Assembly: GCA_964554875.1 (NCBI GenBank)
Contig: CAZKQJ010000024.1
Span: 1-64,000, forward strand
DNA from: Marispirochaeta sp964554875
Lineage (GTDB): Bacteria > Spirochaetota > Spirochaetia > JC444 > Marispirochaetaceae
Direction: 5' to 3'
Length of the DNA stretch: 64,000 nt
The notes below the pieces were generated by a model. The model was given only the letters and a program-made list of their open reading frames with translations. It had not been told where the DNA came from and did not search any database. Positions within the stretch are counted from its first letter, which is position 1; each line of letters begins with the position of its first letter. Below, piece by piece: positions 9,083 through 18,249 of this stretch. The position numbers and the translations under genes were made by a program.

Positions 9083-10207
9083 TCAGTCCCAGGGGAACCG
9101 GTAGTCCATCTTCCAGCGGTCCCGGAGCTCCTGCATCTGCTTTTGCAGCACCGGCGGAACGGGACAGCCCCTCTCCTTCCGGTAATTCCAGGCGATCCAC
9201 TCCTTTTCTCCCGCAGTATAGATACGTTCCTCCCCCTCGGCCTTCTTGGAACTCCGGAGGTCCCGCATTATGGCTCCGGATATGCTTTTGAAGGTCTCCA
9301 GCCCCATGAAGAATTCGGTATTGACGGCGATAAAAAAATGGCCCAGGGGATAGGGAACACGCTGCCCCTCTTCGTCAATGCCGTTGAGGTCCCGCAGAAA
9401 GGAACCGCCCTGCAGGGCCGCCGACAAGACCTCCACCACCGTGGCGTAGCCGTAGCCCTTGTAACCTGCTCCCTCCTCTCCGAGACCTCCCAGGGGTGCC
9501 AGGGCAGCTCCGCCGGTGGTCAGATCCTTGAGTACCTGCTGTGTATCCGTCCGGGTCTTTCCGTCCCGACCGATCACCCAGCCCGGGGGAAGTTCCTTTC
9601 CGGCGCGGCCGTACATCTCTATTTTGCCCCGCTGGGTTACGGAGGTGGCGCAGTCGAGAACAAAGGGAAAGTCCTCGTCCGTGGGAAAACCAATGGTGAG
9701 GGGATTGGTCCCCAACATGTTCTCAACACCAAAGGTGGGGGCAATGGAAGGCCGGGCATTGGTTCCGGTTATTCCGATCATACCCGCCCGGCAGGCCATA
9801 AGAGCGTAGTAGCCGGCGATGCCGTAGTGGGTGGAGTTCCGTACAGCGGACATTCCCATTCCGTACCTGCCGGCCTTCTCTATGGCCATCTCCATCGCCT
9901 TTTTTGCCACCACGTGGCCCATTCCGTTATTTCCGTCCAGGACCGCGCTGGTTTCGGTCTCCTTGACCACGTCAATCCTGGTTAGCGGGTTCAGGATACC
10001 CTGGTCGATACGATCAATGTAAATCGGTTTAAGCCGCCCGATGCCGTGGGAGTCGATTCCCCGCTTGTCCGAGGTAATAAGAACATCCGCCACCACCTCC
10101 GCGTCTTTTTCCGGAACACCGCTTTTAACAAGGCACTCCCGCATAAAACCTTCCAGCATATCAAAAGCGACCCATGAACAGTCAGCGTATTCGTCCTGGT
10201 ATGCCAT
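9083..10207 (-). CDS. Ldh2-type malate/lactate/ureidoglycolate dehydrogenase family protein
   Basis: A 374-residue NAD(P)-dependent oxidoreductase of the Ldh_2 (YlbC/ComC/AllD) family. Landmarks are ITSDKRGIDSHGIGRL near residue 45, VRNSTHYGIAGYYA, TNARPSIAPTFG, MLGTNPLTIGFPT and YKGYGYATVVEVLSAAL. Members oxidise 2-hydroxy acids such as malate, sulfolactate or 2,3-diketogulonate. It is encoded alone, convergent with the PdxA-like gene and divergent from the URO-D-like gene. The start ATG 10207 follows GGGGGGAG. Substrate unknown. Confidence 0.9.
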   Translation of the reverse strand: MAYQDEYADCSWVAFDMLEGFMRECLVKSGVPEKDAEVVADVLITSDKRGIDSHGIGRLKPIYIDRIDQGILNPLTRIDVVKETETSAVLDGNNGMGHVVAKKAMEMAIEKAGRYGMGMSAVRNSTHYGIAGYYALMACRAGMIGITGTNARPSIAPTFGVENMLGTNPLTIGFPTDEDFPFVLDCATSVTQRGKIEMYGRAGKELPPGWVIGRDGKTRTDTQQVLKDLTTGGAALAPLGGLGEEGAGYKGYGYATVVEVLSAALQGGSFLRDLNGIDEEGQRVPYPLGHFFIAVNTEFFMGLETFKSISGAIMRDLRSSKKAEGEERIYTAGEKEWIAWNYRKERGCPVPPVLQKQMQELRDRWKMDYRFPWD

Positions 10208-10332
10208 CGCTCCCCCCTGTCAGAATGATTGCATTATTCTACTTAAAGATACCCCAGGAGCGTCAGAATAATCAAACGGCAGTTTACACAAGCAGAGACC
10301 TGGAACCGGCATCATTTCTGGCAACAATTTCA

Positions 10333-10361
10333 TTGACATGATGCATGTTTCGCCCTAAGAT
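10333..10361 (+). promoter_or_regulatory. Sigma-70-type promoter of the URO-D-like/enolase-superfamily operon
   Basis: TTGACA (10333-10338), a 17-base spacer and TAAGAT (10356-10361). A GTATAC dyad (10373-10378, TAGTATACAATC) lies just past the expected start point, a repressor-like position. Confidence 0.75.
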
Positions 10362-10406
10362 TAGTTTTCATAGTATACAATCATGAAAAATGATGAGGAG
10401 TCCGCC

Positions 10407-11492
10407 ATGTGCGCTTTCCCCTTCGGAAACGATCCGGCAAAGATTGAAGGCTACAGAAAGTTCTGGAACCGCAGCCCGGCAACGCGGCCCCTCGTGGGAT
10501 TCTCCTACAAAAGCTGGTTTCCCCTGGATGAATTCTCCGCCAGCTCGGGATGGAAACAGGACAGCATACTCAGTCCCCGGATGGTACGCCCCCGGGAGTT
10601 CATGGATGATCAGGAACGACTCCTGAGGGAAGGCGAGGAAATCGACGACGATATTCTGCGCGGGGCTTCCCCCTCCCAGGCGATATTCTGGGGATGCGGT
10701 ACCCTGGGGAGTACAATGCACATAATGCCGGGAAATATAGTCGCCATGGACCGCTCTCTGGACTGGGAACAGGTAAGCGACGTCTCCCTCGACGCCCACC
10801 GGGGCAGCCCCTGGTTCAACACCTACATTGAGTTCATCGACGAACTGGTACAGCGTTCCCGCGGACGCTTTCCAGTCTCCCACGGCACCCTGGTGGGGCC
10901 CCTCGATTACGCCGTCTCCCTGCGGGGACACGAGCAGACCGCGGTGGATCTGATGCTGGATCCGGAAAAGGCCCTGGACCTGCTCCTCAGGCTGGCGGAC
11001 TTCTTTGTTCAGATTACCCAGGAGGCCTGGAACCGGATACCCCTGTTTCACGGAGGCTACTATGACGCCCAGTATCAGCTCTGGGCCCCCGGCTCCATCG
11101 TCCGTCTCCAGGAGGACGCTGTGGCGGTCATATCCCCGGATCTCTACAGAAAGGACCTGAGCCAGGTAGACCGCCGGGTAGCCAGCCAATTCGAAAACTG
11201 CTTTATGCACCTCCATGCCACATCCATGTTTCTGCTGGACCAGCTTCTGGAGATCGAAGAGATCCGCGCCTTCGAAATCAACAACGATGTGGGTGGTCCT
11301 CCCCTGCAGGAGATGATCCCCTACTTTCAGATGGTGCAGAAAGCAGGACGCCCTCTGTTAATCCGAGGCTCCTTTACCGAAGACGAGCTCAAACTTCTCA
11401 TGGATTCCCTCGATTCAGCGGGACTCTATCTGTACATAATGGTAGCCGACGGCGAGGAGATTTCCCGCCTGAAACCCATCGTCGGCATGTAA
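10407..11492 (+). CDS. Uroporphyrinogen decarboxylase-like (URO-D superfamily) protein
   Basis: A 361-residue protein resembling the URO-D/methylcobamide methyltransferase superfamily, judged from its overall pattern rather than a diagnostic catalytic motif (for example SHGTLVGPLDYAVSLRG, LMLDPEKALDLL, FMHLHATSMFLLDQLLEI, AFEINNDVGGP). It is not a heme-pathway enzyme by context, since it heads an operon with a sugar-acid dehydratase-type enzyme, a VOC protein and an SDR. Such URO-D-like proteins recur in carbohydrate gene clusters with unknown reactions. I chose ATG 10407 because GAGGAG lies 6 bases upstream; an ATG at 10383 is in frame but has no such site. Confidence 0.7.
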   Translation: MCAFPFGNDPAKIEGYRKFWNRSPATRPLVGFSYKSWFPLDEFSASSGWKQDSILSPRMVRPREFMDDQERLLREGEEIDDDILRGASPSQAIFWGCGTLGSTMHIMPGNIVAMDRSLDWEQVSDVSLDAHRGSPWFNTYIEFIDELVQRSRGRFPVSHGTLVGPLDYAVSLRGHEQTAVDLMLDPEKALDLLLRLADFFVQITQEAWNRIPLFHGGYYDAQYQLWAPGSIVRLQEDAVAVISPDLYRKDLSQVDRRVASQFENCFMHLHATSMFLLDQLLEIEEIRAFEINNDVGGPPLQEMIPYFQMVQKAGRPLLIRGSFTEDELKLLMDSLDSAGLYLYIMVADGEEISRLKPIVGM

Positions 11493-11504
11493 ACAGGAGC
11501 AGCA

Positions 11505-12674
11505 ATGAAGATACGCGATATCCGCACCCATCTGTTGAAGGCCCCCCTGGGGGACAAGCGTTTTTACTCTTCCCAGGCGGCCTTTCCCGCCCGGACCAGC
11601 CTTCTGGTGGAGATTACAACCGAGGACGGCCGGGTCGGCTGGGGAGAAGGAGGCCAATGGGGTCCCACGGAACCCCCCGCCGCCGTGGTGGAACAGATAT
11701 TCAAACCCATGCTCATCGGCCGTTCCGTTCACGAGGTTACCCGGATATGGGAGGAGCTCTACGGCCATACCCGGGATTTTGCCCGCAGGGGACCCTACCT
11801 GGAAGCACAGAGCGCCATAGACATAGCCCTCTGGGACCTGAAGGGTCAGGACCTGGGGGTACCCATCCACTCCCTCTTCGGCGGGTCCTTCCGTGATTCG
11901 GTGCCCGCCTACGCCACGGGCTGCTACTACCGGGGTGCGGACGTCCATGACGAAGCAGCGGTACTGGAGGCCCTTAAAAATGAGGCGGCCTCTTACGTGG
12001 ACGCCGGTTTTTCCATTCTGAAGATCAAGACCGGCCTGTGGCCCCTGGCAAAGGACGCCAAACGCATCGCCGCCGTCCGGGAAGCCGTGGGACCGGATAT
12101 TGCCCTGCTCTCCGACGCCAACCACGCCTACCGGGCCTCCGACGCCCTCCGGGTGGGCAGAATACTGGAAGACTACGGTTACCTTATGTTCGAGGAACCG
12201 GTACCCCCGGAGGACCTGGACGGGTACCGTCGTCTCCGTTCCTCCCTTAATATCGCCATTGCGGGGGGGGAGTGCGAATACACACGCTGGGGCTTCCGTG
12301 ACCTGATCGTCGGCGGGACCCTGGATATCGTACAGCCGGACATCTCCGTGGCTGGAGGGCTTTCGGAATTTGCCAAGATCCTCGCCCTGGCCACCGCCTA
12401 CAACCTGATGGTGCTTCCCCACGTGTGGGGCTCGGGAATCGCCCTGGCTGCATCGCTCCATGCTCTGGCGATCATCCCTGAATCTCCCTACCGGGCCTTC
12501 CCGATTCCCTTCGAAACCGAACCTATTGTCGAATTCGACCGGAATCCCAATCCCCTGCGGGACGACCTGATTATCACACCCTTCAGCCTGGAAAAGGGCA
12601 GGCTGCCGATTCCGCAGAAACCGGGCCTGGGAGTCGAGGTAAACCGGGAAGTACTGAAGAAGTACACAAGCTGA
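11505..12674 (+). CDS. Mandelate racemase/muconate lactonizing enzyme family (sugar-acid dehydratase-like)
   Basis: A 389-residue enolase-superfamily protein. The catalytic set is readable: KxK at K173/K175, metal ligands D204 (LLSDANHAY), E230 or E231 (FEEPVPPEDL) and E256 (GGE), D279 in VQPDIS, and H306 in LPHVWGSGI. The KxK plus His-Asp dyad is the mandelate-racemase subgroup pattern, whose members racemise or dehydrate acid sugars by removing the proton next to the carboxylate. Its neighbours (URO-D-like, VOC, uronate-type SDR) support a sugar-acid role. The actual substrate cannot be named. Confidence 0.88.
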   Translation: MKIRDIRTHLLKAPLGDKRFYSSQAAFPARTSLLVEITTEDGRVGWGEGGQWGPTEPPAAVVEQIFKPMLIGRSVHEVTRIWEELYGHTRDFARRGPYLEAQSAIDIALWDLKGQDLGVPIHSLFGGSFRDSVPAYATGCYYRGADVHDEAAVLEALKNEAASYVDAGFSILKIKTGLWPLAKDAKRIAAVREAVGPDIALLSDANHAYRASDALRVGRILEDYGYLMFEEPVPPEDLDGYRRLRSSLNIAIAGGECEYTRWGFRDLIVGGTLDIVQPDISVAGGLSEFAKILALATAYNLMVLPHVWGSGIALAASLHALAIIPESPYRAFPIPFETEPIVEFDRNPNPLRDDLIITPFSLEKGRLPIPQKPGLGVEVNREVLKKYTS

Positions 12675-12717
12675 CCGCAAGGTCGATTGTCAATAATTTC
12701 TTAACAGGAGTCTGTTT

Positions 12718-13146
12718 ATGTTTACCAAACTTGAACATGTCGCTTTAAGCGTAAAGGACATTGAACGTTCAATCGAGTTTTACCGGGATGTAATCGGGTT
12801 CGAGGTAAAAATGCGGCTCGAGCCGGACCCCAAGCTTCCCCAGGAAAAGGTTGTAGCCCTCAAGGGTGCCGCGCCCCGGATTGCCCATTTGTACCTGGGA
12901 GGATTCATGCTGGAACTTTTTCAGTATCTGAATCCGGTGGGACGTCCCATCCCCGAGGATTTTACCCAGGCGGACAACGGATTTACCCATATCTCCCTCA
13001 CCTCCACCGACACCCGGGCGGACTACAAGTATCTGGTGGAAAAGGGGGTAGAGTTTCTCAGCGAACCGACGGAATTCCGACCCGGTGTCTGGATCTGCTT
13101 TTTCAAAGGACCGGACGGAGAAATCGTGGAGGTCCGGCAGACATGA
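12718..13146 (+). CDS. VOC/glyoxalase-family metalloprotein
   Basis: A 142-residue single-chain VOC fold protein. The start LEHVALSVKDIERSIEFYRDVIGFEV is typical, and candidate metal ligands are H8 near the N-terminus, a central Glu in MLELFQYL, and His and Glu in FTHISLT and EIVEVRQ. VOC enzymes include glyoxalases, epimerases and lyases. AACAGGAG precedes the ATG. The last four bases overlap the start of the SDR gene, so translation is coupled. Confidence 0.85.
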   Translation: MFTKLEHVALSVKDIERSIEFYRDVIGFEVKMRLEPDPKLPQEKVVALKGAAPRIAHLYLGGFMLELFQYLNPVGRPIPEDFTQADNGFTHISLTSTDTRADYKYLVEKGVEFLSEPTEFRPGVWICFFKGPDGEIVEVRQT

Positions 13147-13949
13147 AGCTCGGACTTGAAGGCTCCCGGGCCGTAGTTACCGGCGCGGGAGGAGCCATCG
13201 GCGGCAGCATTGCCGAGCTCCTGGTCAACGAGGGAGCCATGGTCGCGATATGGGATATCTCCGCGGAAAAGGCCGGGGAGGAGGCAAAAAACCTGGGAAC
13301 CGACAAGGCTTTTCCCGTAACCTGCGATGTAACCAACCAGGCCTCCATCAAGGTAGCCATGGAAAAGTCCGTCTCCCAGCTGGGAGGCCTCGATATCCTG
13401 GTCAACTGTGCCGGCGGAAGCCACCCGACTACGACGACCTCCGATGATCTTCCGTTTTTCGACATCCTCCCCGACGATATGCGCAGGATCATGGACCTGA
13501 ACTACCTGTCGGCGGTAATGACATCCCAGGAGGCTGGACGGATATTCGCAAAACAGAAGAAGGGAGCGATACTGAACATCTCCTCCATTGCGGGCATTCT
13601 TCCCGTGACCAGGGGAATCAGCTACTCCAACGGTAAGGCGGCGACCAACAGCCTGACCAAGTGGCTGGCGGTACACATGGCCACCAACTACTCCCCGGAT
13701 ATCCGGGTAAACGCCGTGGCGCCGGGCTTTCTGCTGACCGAGCAGAACCGCTTTCTGCTCTTCGACGAAAAGACCGGTGAACCCTCGGAACGGGGCAAAA
13801 CCGTCATGTCCCAGGTTCCCATGAGGCGCTACGGCACCCCCGGAGAGATCGCCGCCATGGCGGTGTTCCTCGTATCGGAACCGGCGAGCTTTATTACCGG
13901 TTCGGTTGTCCCCGTGGACGGAGGGCTCACCTCTTTCCTGGGTGTATAG
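13143..13949 (+). CDS. SDR oxidoreductase, D-mannonate/fructuronate reductase-like
   Basis: A 268-residue short-chain dehydrogenase with the cofactor motif TGAGGAIG (residues 13-20), LVNCAGG, the catalytic Ser in ISSIAG and YSNGK as the YxxxK pair. The C-terminal segment APGFLLTEQNRFLL resembles the YjmF/UxuB-type SDRs that interconvert fructuronate and mannonate. With the mandelate-racemase-type dehydratase in the same operon this fits a uronate or aldonate route (inference). The start overlaps the VOC stop by 4 bp (ATGA). A strong terminator follows. Confidence 0.88.
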   Translation: MKLGLEGSRAVVTGAGGAIGGSIAELLVNEGAMVAIWDISAEKAGEEAKNLGTDKAFPVTCDVTNQASIKVAMEKSVSQLGGLDILVNCAGGSHPTTTTSDDLPFFDILPDDMRRIMDLNYLSAVMTSQEAGRIFAKQKKGAILNISSIAGILPVTRGISYSNGKAATNSLTKWLAVHMATNYSPDIRVNAVAPGFLLTEQNRFLLFDEKTGEPSERGKTVMSQVPMRRYGTPGEIAAMAVFLVSEPASFITGSVVPVDGGLTSFLGV

Positions 13950-13966
13950 AATAGGGATAAATCTGA

Positions 13967-14000
13967 AAAAGGGCTGCCATCTTTATGGCAGCCCTTTTTA
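13967..14000 (+). terminator. Terminator of the URO-D-like/enolase/VOC/SDR operon
   Basis: A long perfect stem (AAAAGGGCTGCCAT, loop CTTT, ATGGCAGCCCTTTT) ends in T-rich sequence. Its A-rich left flank could also serve the convergent dehydrogenase gene. Confidence 0.92.
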
Positions 14001-14029
14001 TTTGACGGCTTGTTTAAGACTGTGTTCTT

Positions 14030-15004
14030 TTACTTCTTGATGGCTGCCTTGTTTACCACACTCGCCGGAATCTCTCCCATCAGTACCTGGGCGGCAGCGC
14101 GGGCTGCCTTCTGCTGGAGGTCCGCCTGGGCCTCCTCGGAATAAAAGCCCTTGTGGTCGGAGAGAACCACGTTATCCATGGACTTCAGGGGATAGTCCGC
14201 CGGTGCCGGCTCTTGCTCGTGAACGTCGATGCCCGCCCAGGCGATCCTGCCGGTCTTGAGGGCATCCACCAGGGCCGCGGTATCCACCAGGCCGCCCCGG
14301 GATGTGTTAACCAGGATTGCTGTGGGTTTCATTTTGGCGAATGCCTCGGCATTAAAAAGATGCTTTGTCTTGTCGTTCAGGGGGGCGTGGATGGAAACAT
14401 AGTCCGATTCCTTCAGCAGAGTGTCGAAATCAACCTTTCGGCCGCCGGCCTTTTTAATCTCATCCCCGTCAACAAAGGGATCATAAATAAGGACCTCTCC
14501 CAGATTGAAACCCTTCAGCTTTCGGTGCAGGGCACGGGGAATGTGACCGTAGCCTACAAGGCCGAATTTGCGCCCCGCGATGCGGTAGATGGGAGTCGGA
14601 CCGGCGGTGTCCCATTCGCCCTTGCGTACCGAGGCGTCCCGAAAGCGGATCTGCCGGGCACAGGCCATAAAGAGCGCCAGGGCCTGGTCGGAGACCTCTT
14701 CCATGCAGTAGTCGGGAACATTGCAGATCAGGATGCCTTTCTCCGTTGCGGCAGCGGCATCGATGCTGTCGTAACCAACTCCGTAGCGGGCGATAACCCT
14801 GCACTTTTCAAATTTTTCCAGGAGCTCAGCGCCCAGGGGAGCCAGGTTTACAACAATGGCATCGGCATCTTTGCACTCAGCGATGATCTGGTCATTACCA
14901 GGATTCACATTGGTTATTTCAACAACCTCGGCCCCGGCCTTTTTGAACTCCTCCCTCTCGAGGGCATGGCTAGCATAGCGGTCGTCGATTATTACTGCCT
15001 TCAT
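14030..15004 (-). CDS. D-isomer 2-hydroxyacid dehydrogenase
   Basis: A 324-residue NAD-dependent dehydrogenase of the D-2-hydroxyacid (SerA/GhrB/PdxB-like) family. The Rossmann motif is FGLVGYGHIPRAL, a slightly atypical G-x-G-x-x-x. Catalytic residues are Arg in NTSRGGLVD, Glu in HEQEP and His in LSDHKGF. Members reduce or oxidise glyoxylate, hydroxypyruvate, phosphoglycerate and similar acids. AAGGAG precedes ATG 15004. It is divergent from TRAP system 2, suggesting it processes the acid that system imports (inference). Confidence 0.9.
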   Translation of the reverse strand: MKAVIIDDRYASHALEREEFKKAGAEVVEITNVNPGNDQIIAECKDADAIVVNLAPLGAELLEKFEKCRVIARYGVGYDSIDAAAATEKGILICNVPDYCMEEVSDQALALFMACARQIRFRDASVRKGEWDTAGPTPIYRIAGRKFGLVGYGHIPRALHRKLKGFNLGEVLIYDPFVDGDEIKKAGGRKVDFDTLLKESDYVSIHAPLNDKTKHLFNAEAFAKMKPTAILVNTSRGGLVDTAALVDALKTGRIAWAGIDVHEQEPAPADYPLKSMDNVVLSDHKGFYSEEAQADLQQKAARAAAQVLMGEIPASVVNKAAIKK

Positions 15005-15059
15005 AACAACTCCTTATCTTTCCAGGTACCAGTTTACGAGCTTCACGCTTTTATTATCA

Positions 15060-15088
15060 TCTTTAGTTAAATAAGTAGCGATAGTCAA
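15060..15088 (-). promoter_or_regulatory. Promoter of the D-2-hydroxyacid dehydrogenase gene
   Basis: Reading leftward: TTGACT (15088-15083), a 17-base spacer and TAAAGA (15065-15060). A GTATAC element occurs upstream at 15109-15114, between this promoter and TRAP system 2. Confidence 0.6.
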
Positions 15089-15193
15089 GGACAGTATAGC
15101 ACAAAATGGTATACGAAAAAAGGATTTTCCTTGACCTGAGTAAAGGACTATGAGAAAATTGTACAAACATATCTGTATGACTAGGAGGTCAAA

Positions 15194-16201
15194 ATGAGAA
15201 AGATTCTACTTGCACTGCTTATCGTTATGTTGGCGATGGGCACACTGGTTGCTGAAGGTCAAAAGGAGGCCGGCGGCAAGGCAGCACCTGTTACCCTCAA
15301 ATTCGCCCATGTGTACGAAACCAGCGAAGCGTTCCATGAATACGCCCTGTGGGCAGCCGACGAGATTGCAAAGCGTACTGACGGACGCTACAAGATCGAA
15401 GTATTCCCCGCATCCTCCCTTGGTAAGGAATCGGACATCGTTGAAGGTTTGAGCCTCGGCACCGTTGATATCGTATACGCCGGCGGCGGTTTTCTTGCCG
15501 GTACCTACGGCCCCCTCGGACTGACCGAAGCGGCCTTTGTATTCAAGAACTTCGACCACTGGAAGAACTTTGCCGACAGTGATTTCTTCAATGAACTCTC
15601 AGAAGGCTACGCAGACGCTTCCGGCGGCCACCAGGCTCTGGCGGTAACCTACTACGGCGCCCGCTGTGTTACTTCGAACAAGCCCATTAACACCCCCGCG
15701 GACATGAGAAACCTGAAAATTCGTGTTCCCAACGCACCTGTTTACCTTCTGTTCACCGAAGCAGTCGGCGCCAACGCAGCCCCCATTGCCTTTGCCGAGG
15801 TTTACCTGGCACTGCAGCAGGGTGTTGTCGATGCCCAGGAGAACCCGCTTCCAACGATCCAGGCGAAGAAGTTCTACGAGGTCCAGGACTACATCAATCT
15901 GACCAAGCACATGACCAACAACCTCTTCACCATCGTAAGCTCCATGACCTGGAACAAGCTCAGCAATGCCGACAAGGAGATTTTTGACGATGTCCTGAAA
16001 GAAGCTGCTGCGAAGGCTTCCAATGCCATCGACAAGGCAGAAAGAGACCTGATCCCCTGGTTCGAACAGCAGGGCGTAACCGTCAACCAGAACGTCGACC
16101 GGGAAGCCTTTATCAAGGCTGTAGCTCCCCACCTGACCAGCGGCAACAAGATGACCTGGACTGTTGAACATTACAACAAGATGCAGGCCCTCGCTGATTA
16201 A
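15194..16201 (+). CDS. dctP: TRAP transporter substrate-binding protein (system 2)
   Basis: A 335-residue DctP-family receptor. The signal peptide ends near LVAEGQKE. It keeps the substrate-carboxylate Arg in LKIRVPNAPV and the AFAEVYLALQQGVVDAQENPLPT motif. AGGAGG stands upstream of ATG 15194. It heads dctP-dctQ-dctM and lies divergent from the D-2-hydroxyacid dehydrogenase. I see no convincing sigma-70 or sigma-54 promoter for it. It differs clearly in sequence from the other three receptors of the window, so it probably binds another acid. Confidence 0.95.
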   Translation: MRKILLALLIVMLAMGTLVAEGQKEAGGKAAPVTLKFAHVYETSEAFHEYALWAADEIAKRTDGRYKIEVFPASSLGKESDIVEGLSLGTVDIVYAGGGFLAGTYGPLGLTEAAFVFKNFDHWKNFADSDFFNELSEGYADASGGHQALAVTYYGARCVTSNKPINTPADMRNLKIRVPNAPVYLLFTEAVGANAAPIAFAEVYLALQQGVVDAQENPLPTIQAKKFYEVQDYINLTKHMTNNLFTIVSSMTWNKLSNADKEIFDDVLKEAAAKASNAIDKAERDLIPWFEQQGVTVNQNVDREAFIKAVAPHLTSGNKMTWTVEHYNKMQALAD

Positions 16202-16243
16202 TACCTTTCGCTGATTGGTAACTTTTGCTATACTTTTCATACT

Positions 16244-16273
16244 CGCGGGGAACATGTGTTCCCCGCGTTTTCT
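16244..16273 (+). terminator. Intra-operon hairpin between dctP and dctQ (system 2)
   Basis: A near-perfect palindrome (CGCGGGGAACA / TGTTCCCCGCG) followed by TTTTCT sits 25 bases before the dctQ start. It is the counterpart of the hairpins after the other three dctP genes. Confidence 0.85.
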
Positions 16274-16297
16274 ATTGATTGCTTAAGGAGTTGCACT

Positions 16298-16879
16298 ATG
16301 TCCACGGGAGATACCCAACCCCCCAAAAACGGCGACAATGATAAAAACAAGATGATGGACAAGGAATATGACTTTCATTTCAGGGACTACGCCATAGAGG
16401 ATTATTTTGTTTTAATAGTTTTCTGGTTCCTGGCGGCTGTAGTGTTTGCCCAGTTCTTTACCCGCTATTTTTTAAACTCTTCCATCGCCTGGACCGAAGA
16501 GGTCGCACGCTATCTTCTCATCGCTACCGGATTTATGGGTTCGGTAATGGCTGTGCGCAAACGGGGACACATTTATGTAGAGGTCTTCTACCGCTTTCTG
16601 CCGGCCAAAGTCGGCAGGGTCATGTCCACCATGGTGGACATCATCAAGATCATCTTTTTCGGCATCGGAATGTACTTATCCTTCCGGATAATGCCCATTA
16701 TGGCCAGACAGAGAATGACCGCCCTGCCCTATCCCATGAGCTATATCTACATTCCTGTTCTTGTCGGTTTCGTCATAATGACCATCCGCAGCGTACAGGT
16801 AGCCTGGGAACACTGGAAAAGCGGGTATATTCCAATTATCAACGACTCAGACCATCCGTTACCGGAACAGATGGAATAG
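16298..16879 (+). CDS. dctQ: TRAP transporter small permease (system 2)
   Basis: A 193-residue DctQ-type subunit with a hydrophilic 35-residue N-terminal extension rich in Asn, Asp and Lys. Four membrane helices follow, with FFTRYFLNSSIAWTEEVARY and VRKRGHIYVEVFY as signature segments. I chose ATG 16298 because AAGGAG lies 8 bases before it; an in-frame ATG at 16256 sits inside the preceding hairpin. dctM begins 12 bases downstream. Confidence 0.92.
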   Translation: MSTGDTQPPKNGDNDKNKMMDKEYDFHFRDYAIEDYFVLIVFWFLAAVVFAQFFTRYFLNSSIAWTEEVARYLLIATGFMGSVMAVRKRGHIYVEVFYRFLPAKVGRVMSTMVDIIKIIFFGIGMYLSFRIMPIMARQRMTALPYPMSYIYIPVLVGFVIMTIRSVQVAWEHWKSGYIPIINDSDHPLPEQME

Positions 16880-16891
16880 GGAGGCTTTTCG

Positions 16892-18166
16892 ATGATTGCT
16901 GTACTGTTTATTTCAATGCTGATTCTGATTGTTATCGGTGCCCCCATCGCAATAGCTCTGGGCGGGTCCTCCATGATCTGGGTATACCTGACCAACGCGG
17001 TCCCGGACTTCGCAATCCTTCACCGCATGGTTATGGGGGTGGACAGCTTTCCCCTGCTGGCGGTGCCCTTTTTCATTCTTGCCGGAAGCCTCATGAATGC
17101 TGCCGGCCTTACGAACCAGATATTCGACTTTGCCAAGGCCTGCGTCGGCTGGCTGCCGGGTGGTCTGGGACACGTCAATATCGGCGCCAGCATAATATTT
17201 GCCGGCATGTCCGGTGCCGCGGTAGCCGATGCCGGAGGCCTTGGAACCATCGAGATCAAGGCCATGGACGACGCCGGCTACGACCGGGACTTTTCGGTGG
17301 CCGTAACCGCCGCCTCCTCGACAATAGGGCCGATAATCCCGCCGAGTCTGCCCATGGTTATCTATGGGGTCATGGCATCTACCTCGATCGGAGCCCTCTT
17401 TATTGCCGGTTTTATTCCAGGTCTCATTATGGGTCTGTCTCTTTCGATTCTGGTCTACTATTTTGCGAAGAAGCGTCATTACCCAAAGGATTCGTCCTTC
17501 TCGTTGAAACGCCTTGGTCAAACCTTCATCAAGGGACTGCCCGCCCTCTTTTCCCCGGTCATTATTATCGGGGGTATCGCAACAGGGGTATTTACCCCCA
17601 CCGAAGCGGCCATAGCGGCGGTTGCCTACTCCCTGATCCTGGGCTTTGTCTACCGCACAATGACGGTAAAGAAGTTCATGGCCGTCAGCATGGAGACCAT
17701 CGAATCCACAGCGGTTATCCTGCTGATAGTGGCAGGGGCATCCATCTTTGCCTGGATCCTTACGGCCAACAGGGTAACGGAAAACTTCGCCGCAGCCCTG
17801 CTTGCCTTCTCCCAGAACAAATACGTGGTGCTGATGCTAATCAACATCATCCTCTTCGTTGTGGGCTTCTTTATGGAGACCCTGGCGGCCATTACCATTC
17901 TTACCCCCGTGTTACTGCCCACAGTAGTTGCCCTGGGTGTCGACCCGATCCACTTCGGGGTAATCATGGTCCTGAACCTGATGATCGGCCTTCTGACCCC
18001 GCCGGTGGGAATGGTTCTGTACGTATTGTCCCGGGTGGCGAAGGTCCCCTTTGAACGCTGTGCGGTTGCTACCCTGCCCTTCCTGATTCCCCTGGTAACG
18101 GTCCTGCTGCTGGTTACCTTTGTGGAACCCATCGCCATGTGGCTGCCCAGGCTGATTTTTCAGTAA
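16892..18166 (+). CDS. dctM: TRAP transporter large permease (system 2)
   Basis: A 424-residue DctM-type channel subunit with about a dozen helices. It has FAGMSGAAVADAGGLG, ASSTIGPIIPPSLPMVIYG, FTPTEAAIAAVAYS and GLLTPPVGMVLYV. GGGAGG precedes the ATG. It is the last gene of TRAP operon 2 and faces the aldolase gene across a bidirectional terminator. Confidence 0.95.
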   Translation: MIAVLFISMLILIVIGAPIAIALGGSSMIWVYLTNAVPDFAILHRMVMGVDSFPLLAVPFFILAGSLMNAAGLTNQIFDFAKACVGWLPGGLGHVNIGASIIFAGMSGAAVADAGGLGTIEIKAMDDAGYDRDFSVAVTAASSTIGPIIPPSLPMVIYGVMASTSIGALFIAGFIPGLIMGLSLSILVYYFAKKRHYPKDSSFSLKRLGQTFIKGLPALFSPVIIIGGIATGVFTPTEAAIAAVAYSLILGFVYRTMTVKKFMAVSMETIESTAVILLIVAGASIFAWILTANRVTENFAAALLAFSQNKYVVLMLINIILFVVGFFMETLAAITILTPVLLPTVVALGVDPIHFGVIMVLNLMIGLLTPPVGMVLYVLSRVAKVPFERCAVATLPFLIPLVTVLLLVTFVEPIAMWLPRLIFQ

Positions 18167-18186
18167 GTTCTTTTTACATGATAACA

Positions 18187-18230
18187 AAAGAGCCCGTCCT
18201 GCACTGCGCAGAACGGGCTCTTCTTTTTTT
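18187..18230. terminator. Bidirectional terminator between TRAP operon 2 and the aldolase gene
   Basis: An AAGAGCCCGT / ACGGGCTCTT stem encloses a smaller CTGC/GCAG hairpin. It has a T-run on the right and an A-run on the left, so it can stop transcription from both sides. Confidence 0.9.
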
Positions 18231-18249
18231 ACGGTTCAGAATACCCGGA

